Part shown: in pieces, positions 59,461 through 64,000 of the stretch
Layout: each line of letters begins with the position of its first letter
How positions within the stretch are numbered: position 1 is the first letter of the stretch
Assembly: GCF_963556105.2 (NCBI RefSeq)
Contig: NZ_OY829944.1
Location: forward strand, 1,709,501 to 1,773,500
Direction of reading: 5' to 3'
Origin: an uncultured Tolumonas sp.
GTDB taxonomy: Bacteria > Pseudomonadota > Gammaproteobacteria > Enterobacterales > Aeromonadaceae
Length of the DNA stretch: 64,000 bases
Translations under genes and position numbers: made by a program
Notes under the pieces: model-generated
Databases searched by the model: none
What the model was told of the DNA's origin: nothing
What the model saw: only the letters and a program-made list of their open reading frames with translations

Positions 59461-60288
59461 ATGAATAAAAATGTAATAGTAATTATTGGTGCTGGTGCAA
59501 TTGGTGTCGCTATCGCCCGTAGACAAGGTGCTGGCAAACAGATCCTGTTAGCTGATTACAGCGAGCAAAATCTGCAAAATGCCAAAACCACTCTCGAAGA
59601 CGCAGGTCATGAAGTAAGTGTCCGACTAGTAGATGTATCCAAAAGAGAGCAAGTAAAAGCTCTTGCTATACATGCATCAGCGCTAGGCTCTGTGTTACAA
59701 GTCGTTCACACAGCGGGTTTATCTCCAGTTCAAGCATCACCGGAAGCTATTTTAAAGGTTGATTTATATGGGACTGCTGTTGTCTTAGATGAGTTTGCTA
59801 ATGTGATTGCTTCTGGTGGCGCAGGACTGGTTGTCTCTAGCATGGCTGGTTACATGTTTCCAATTCAAGATGCGCAGCAGCAAGCTTTGTTAACGACACC
59901 CACTGAAGAACTGTTGCAACTTCCTTTCATTACAGCCATTCAAGACTCTGGTTATGCTTATGGAATGTCGAAGAAAGCTAATCAGTTACACATTCAGCGT
60001 GCCGCAGCCACCTCGTGGGGAGATAAAGGCGCTCGTGTTAACTCAATCAGTCCAGGCATTATCCTTACACCATTGGCAAGAGATGAGATGAGTGGCCCAG
60101 GCAAAGATATTTATCAGAAAATGGTAGATCAATGTGCAGCTAAACGTGTAGGTACTGTGGATGAGATTGCTGCTACTGCGAATTTCATGCTGGAGCGTGA
60201 CAGCGCATTTATGACTGGAGCTGATCTGTTAATTGATGGCGGTGTAATTGCCGCAATGCGCACTGGACGTATTTCTCTTCTTGGGTAA
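59461..60288 (+). CDS. Short-chain dehydrogenase/reductase
   Basis: A 276-residue SDR from the ATG after TGGAGGG; the frame extends upstream through the operators but that is not coding. The cofactor motif is IGAGAIG at 9-15; catalytic Y167 and K171 (YGMSK) and VSSMAG are present, as is GADLLIDGG. It is a paralogue of the SDR at 35796 but is controlled by TetR, not by a LysR box. Confidence 0.92.
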   Translation: MNKNVIVIIGAGAIGVAIARRQGAGKQILLADYSEQNLQNAKTTLEDAGHEVSVRLVDVSKREQVKALAIHASALGSVLQVVHTAGLSPVQASPEAILKVDLYGTAVVLDEFANVIASGGAGLVVSSMAGYMFPIQDAQQQALLTTPTEELLQLPFITAIQDSGYAYGMSKKANQLHIQRAAATSWGDKGARVNSISPGIILTPLARDEMSGPGKDIYQKMVDQCAAKRVGTVDEIAATANFMLERDSAFMTGADLLIDGGVIAAMRTGRISLLG

Positions 60289-60313
60289 CGATTTTTATAC
60301 CAATGGAAAGTAA

Positions 60314-60363
60314 AGGCCCAGCAGTAGATACTATTTAATGATAATTTATAGTATCTAGGGCCT
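60314..60363. repeat. Large inverted repeat downstream of the SDR
   Basis: TAGATACTAT and ATAGTATCTA form a perfect 10-bp stem with a 13-base loop, extended by AGGCCC / GGGCCT after a 5-base bulge on one side. A further small stem GCCTG / CAGGC follows. The remainder of this 335-bp gap (60289-60623) is AT-rich and without a gene. May terminate the SDR transcript or be an old IS end. Confidence 0.7.
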
Positions 60364-60623
60364 GTTGCTCTTTCAGGCAAAATTATTAGCAGATAGTGGT
60401 TGGATATAATCACTTTCTGAAAATGTTTTTATCTGGGAATGTTGGATGTTCTTTGTTTTTAATCTATCTGTCGTTAATTTACCTAAGTAAATAGAGCAAA
60501 GTCAGGTAAACAATAAACAATGTATTTTTCAATGCCATATTTTTAAATTATTTTTTATCTTATTCTCGATGTTATTCCTTTGCCAATACTAATTTTTGTT
60601 GGTTTTTACATTCGGAGATTTGT

Positions 60624-61889
60624 ATGAGTGACTTGCTTGAAATAATTGAACCACAATATTTTAGTGGTTTTAAATGTATAGCTTCCGATTGTCCAGATAG
60701 TTGTTGTATTGGTTGGGACGTTGTTATTGATGAAGAAACCTATAATAAATACAAATCATGTGACATCGATATTTTGAAAGAATCATTTCGTAATAATATT
60801 GTTCGCAATGAGAATAATATCGGGATTTCAAATTACATTCCTTATGCTTTTGTAAAGTTAAATAATAATGCATGCTCATTTCTTACTGGTGAAAGATTGT
60901 GTTTTATTCAAAAAAATCTATCAGAAAGTTTTTTATCACAAACTTGCTCAACCTATCCGCGAGTCATTAATGTTGTAGATAGTGTTTTAGAACGATACCT
61001 ATGTGTATCCTGTCCTGAAGCAGCTAGACTTGTCCTTTTAAATAAAGATCCTATTCGGTTAATCAATGCTGGTTATAGTGAAAAAAACATTAATAATTAT
61101 AGAGTGAATACATTGCACACAAGGGGAAATGACAAATATCTGTTCTTCAAAGAGAGTAGACAATTTTGCATTGATTTAATGCAAAATAGAATGTTTACAG
61201 TATGGCAGAGGCTGCTCGTCATGGGCGAATTTTGCTTGGCTTTAGATTTGATTAACCATGAAGATAGAATGGCTGATATTGAGTGCGTAATTGCTGATTT
61301 TAATAAGCCATTCATTAATGATTTATTAAAAAAATTCGATAGTTATGATTCAGATCATACCTCTCAGCTTCAGGCAGTAAAAATACTTCTTGATTATAGT
61401 CTTAATGACCGTTTCATAAGCGATAGATATCGTGAATATGTCAATAAGTTTGAGCAAGGGTTATATTTGACGGGAGATTATTTATTTCAGAATTCGGTTG
61501 TGGAATATAAAAATGCTTACTTTAAGTATTATAGCCCTCTCATGATTGAGCATGACTATGTTTTTGAAAATTATATCGTCAATCATATGCTGAAAGAAAT
61601 ATTTCCTCATGTTTCCCATAGTAATGGACTAACTGCAAATTATTCTATTTATGATAAGTACATTTTACTTGTTTTGCAGGTGGCTATGACAAAATCATTA
61701 TTAATTGGAATTTCAGGCTACTATAATGAAAAATTCTCTATTGAACATGTAGTTAATGTTATCCAGGTTTTTACGAAAAATATAAGTCACAATCAAATAT
61801 ACCTCCATCAAGCTCTTGAATTTATAAAAGCGGCTAAAATGGATAATATTGAGGGAGTGATGACGTTAATTAAAAACACATGCCTTTAA
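60624..61889 (+). CDS. FliB-like lysine-N-methylase
   Basis: A 421-residue protein. The N-terminal Cys-rich motif (C18, C23, C27, C28 in KCIASDCPDSCCIGW) followed by VVIDEETYNKY, and further Cys pairs (CSTYPR, CVSCPEA) are those of the flagellin lysine methylase FliB. FliB methylates surface lysines of flagellin and the Cys cluster probably binds iron-sulfur. GGAGA precedes the ATG. No flagellin gene is in view, but a chemoreceptor gene follows. Codon use is AT-rich. Confidence 0.85.
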   Translation: MSDLLEIIEPQYFSGFKCIASDCPDSCCIGWDVVIDEETYNKYKSCDIDILKESFRNNIVRNENNIGISNYIPYAFVKLNNNACSFLTGERLCFIQKNLSESFLSQTCSTYPRVINVVDSVLERYLCVSCPEAARLVLLNKDPIRLINAGYSEKNINNYRVNTLHTRGNDKYLFFKESRQFCIDLMQNRMFTVWQRLLVMGEFCLALDLINHEDRMADIECVIADFNKPFINDLLKKFDSYDSDHTSQLQAVKILLDYSLNDRFISDRYREYVNKFEQGLYLTGDYLFQNSVVEYKNAYFKYYSPLMIEHDYVFENYIVNHMLKEIFPHVSHSNGLTANYSIYDKYILLVLQVAMTKSLLIGISGYYNEKFSIEHVVNVIQVFTKNISHNQIYLHQALEFIKAAKMDNIEGVMTLIKNTCL

Positions 61890-62408
61890 AATGTGAGTTT
61901 ATAAAAATTATTAATTCTAATAAAGTCGAGATAATTGTAGCCGCGTCTCCTTCAGTTTTTCGTGAGTTTACGGAATTAACGATGCACCGTTTCACCGTAT
62001 AGATTGCTTTTCCAAGTATTGAAAATATACCCCGATTGGTTTACCAATTTCACTCGCCACGATGTTAAGACTAGTGGATATTAGTTACCCAATTTTTCGT
62101 TCAGCTCACTCATTTGATGTGTTTCCATTTCAGTTCGGTTGATGGTACGAGATCTACTTATTTTAGATCAGTCATAGACACTTTCTGATGTTTTGAATGC
62201 CCTTGAAGGGTCTGATTTGTATTAGTGGAAAATTCAAAATGATGCAATATCGATCACATAATGAATACGTTTACACACAGACATAATCAATATAGTCAAC
62301 TTCAAGCTAGAAATTTTTAATAGATAATGTAGGCTTATAATTGCAACAAAATAAGTAGTATTTAATGCTGCATTAAAAAAATTATATACATGGTACTTGG
62401 AGTGAATT
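61890..62408. other. Intergenic segment before the chemoreceptor gene
   Basis: About 520 bp. A short minus-strand fragment (61992-62060: VASEIGKPIGVYFQYLEK then a few residues and a stop) faintly resembles the C-terminal helix-turn-helix of a serine resolvase; if real it is a relic. Otherwise AT-rich, including the promoter region of the chemoreceptor. Confidence 0.35.
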
Positions 62409-64000
62409 ATGAATATTTCTCATAAATTAACTTTATTAATTACGATAGGTTTTGTGGGTTGTATTGGTATAAACATAATTAGTCTTTCACGCATAAACGT
62501 TATCAATGACGGAATGCGTGGTGTTATTGACAACACACTACCAAGTTTTAATGCACTTAATGAAGCCAATATACGGTTTCTAGAAGCAAGAATAGCCATT
62601 AGAAATCATGTTACAGATACTTCTGCGGATAAAAAGAAGATTGATGAACAAAAATTTTCTGAAAAAATGAAAGCCACAAATAAGTCATTTTCGGCTTATG
62701 AGCAACTAATTAGCGATGAGCAAGATCGCCAGCTATTTCTCAAAGCAAAGAATGCAGCAGAATCTTATGAAAAACAGTCAGCAGTTGTTTTAGATTATTC
62801 CCGACAGAATAAGACAGCAGAGGCTTTGAATGAATTAACTATTTTAGCTAAGATCGCAGACGAAGTATCCACAACTATTGCTGATGATGTGCAATATAAC
62901 TATAAGCTGGCGAAAGATGTTGATACTTCCGGTAAAGATAATTATGAAGGTGCAAAGTGGATCCTTTTCTTCTCTACACTGGCTATTACGGGATTTCTGG
63001 TATTAACAGGTTGGTTTATTTATCGTCAGATCAGCCGTGGACTACATTCTGCTAATTCAACAATTGCACGCATTGAAGATACTTTAGATTTCACTTTACG
63101 TGCAGAGGTGAGTGGTAGTGATGAAATCAGCAATATGCTGAAAGCATTTAATCAGTTGATCAGTAAAATGCAGAATAACTTGCGTGAGTTACTAAGTGGG
63201 GCTGAACAAGTGTCTATCAGTGCCTCGCAGCTACAGCAATCAGCTATCAAAGTATCTGAAGGTTCAGGTTCACAAAATACATCGACCTCACACATGGCGG
63301 CTTCCGTTGAGGAAATGACCGTTAGTATTAATCATGTTGCTGATCAGGCAAAATCAACCAGCGATCAATCTAGTGAAGTAGGTCATAAGGCTGAAGCAGG
63401 ACAAGAAGTTATTTCTCATACGGTCAATAATATCCATGCAATCGCTGAAGCAGTGGATAAAGCAGCGGAAGACATCAAGCAACTAGAAGCGAAAGGGCGT
63501 GAAATTGAATCTGTCATTAATATCATTCGTGCTGTGGCAGAACAAACCAACTTGTTAGCACTGAATGCAGCAATTGAAGCAGCGCGTGCCGGTGAGCAAG
63601 GGCGTGGATTTGCTGTTGTTGCTGATGAGGTTCGCACACTGGCGGCAAGAACAGCAACCTCGACCAAAGAAATCGGCGATATCATCACCTCGATCCAGAA
63701 TGTATCTGCTTCTGCGGTGAAACGCATGCAAGAAGCGACAGAAAAAGTAGTTCAAGGCGTTGAAGGCGCGAGTCAGGCTAATGACACCATGGAAGAAATA
63801 TGTCGTGTAGCAGCCGAAAGTGTCTCATTGGTTGCGGATATCTCGCATGCTATTCGTGAACAAGGCGCTGCCACTAATTCCATTGCTCAACAAGTAGAAA
63901 ATGTTGCTCAAATGGTGGATGAAAACACACAGGCTGCCAATGAAACAGCTGATTTAGCGAATGAGTTAACTGAAATTTCTGACAATATGAAAAAGGTGGT
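62409..64000 (+). CDS. Methyl-accepting chemotaxis protein, 5' part
   Basis: The frame is open from the ATG at 62409 (GGAG upstream) to the window end, giving 530 residues. Helix 1 (about 7-27) and helix 2 (about 181-203) flank a four-helix-bundle type sensor; a HAMP-like linker follows. The signalling tip is intact ([20 protein letters not shown], then [14 protein letters not shown]). It should report to CheA/CheW. The ligand is unknown, and a few C-terminal residues are outside the window. Confidence 0.95.
   Translation, partial: MNISHKLTLLITIGFVGCIGINIISLSRINVINDGMRGVIDNTLPSFNALNEANIRFLEARIAIRNHVTDTSADKKKIDEQKFSEKMKATNKSFSAYEQLISDEQDRQLFLKAKNAAESYEKQSAVVLDYSRQNKTAEALNELTILAKIADEVSTTIADDVQYNYKLAKDVDTSGKDNYEGAKWILFFSTLAITGFLVLTGWFIYRQISRGLHSANSTIARIEDTLDFTLRAEVSGSDEISNMLKAFNQLISKMQNNLRELLSGAEQVSISASQLQQSAIKVSEGSGSQNTSTSHMAASVEEMTVSINHVADQAKSTSDQSSEVGHKAEAGQEVISHTVNNIHAIAEAVDKAAEDIKQLEAKGREIESVINIIRAVAEQTNLLALNAAIEAARAGEQGRGFAVVADEVRTLAARTATSTKEIGDIITSIQNVSASAVKRMQEATEKVVQGVEGASQANDTMEEICRVAAESVSLVADISHAIREQGAATNSIAQQVENVAQMVDENTQAANETADLANELTEISDNMKKV

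Noticed and set aside
61992-62060. Serine resolvase C-terminus on the minus strand
   Set aside because: Similarity rests on about 18 residues only; too weak to list as a pseudogene.

Overview
The window is a gammaproteobacterial chromosome segment of moderate to low GC. Gene content (class I fumarase beside a DASS carrier, 250-residue GpmA, hisF-hisIE, MntH, CadR/P-type ATPase, H-NS, FliB-like methylase, MCP) fits a facultatively anaerobic, probably motile member near Aeromonadales/Vibrionales. A Tolumonas-like organism is my guess, from gene content only.

Layout. (1) 1-18.8 kb is housekeeping and stress chromosome: C4-dicarboxylate carrier and fumarase; a 2-hydroxyacid dehydrogenase with a GNAT; a Zn/Cd/Pb P-type ATPase diverging from a MerR regulator through a textbook 19-bp-spacer promoter; MntH; a MarR-OMF-EmrA-EmrB efflux operon; an AraC/EamA divergent pair; Fur-box-preceded gpmA; a double-receiver diguanylate cyclase; and hisF-hisIE. 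(2) At about 18.85 kb the his operon is cut: only the last codons of hisA survive, overlapping hisF. Upstream lies an accessory block with an AbiEi/AbiEii-type toxin-antitoxin pair, a small unknown protein and an H-NS paralogue. (3) 22.8-57.2 kb is an unusual array of redox genes: seven aldo/keto reductases, an iron alcohol dehydrogenase, an SDR (a second SDR lies at 59.5 kb), an NADP-binding oxidoreductase, an NAD(P)-binding epimerase-like protein, a CMD protein, four SnoaL/NTF2-like small proteins, an exported flavodoxin with a membrane partner, three MFS and one SMR exporter, and six LysR regulators. Eight intergenic regions in 27.2-50.7 kb carry the same operator-like dyad, ATGA-N7-TCAT, which is a T-N11-A LysR box. 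I read the array as a LysR-controlled reactive carbonyl/quinone detoxification regulon built by duplication and acquisition. (4) 50.6-58.3 kb is a decay zone: a complete IS481-family element inside a broken gene, a Phd antitoxin with a frameshifted ParE, an IS3-family transposase relic, an apparent group II intron fragment and a stop-interrupted zinc-ribbon gene. (5) 58.3-64 kb holds a TetR-controlled SDR with two operator dyads, a FliB-like lysine-N-methylase and the start of a methyl-accepting chemotaxis protein that runs off the end.

Several genes are visibly damaged (TMEM175 channel, one DHA2 MFS exporter, ParE, IS3 transposase, alpha/beta hydrolase tail, zinc ribbon). Either the region is decaying or some single-base indels are assembly errors; read mapping would separate these. 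I saw no tRNA, rRNA or CRISPR array.
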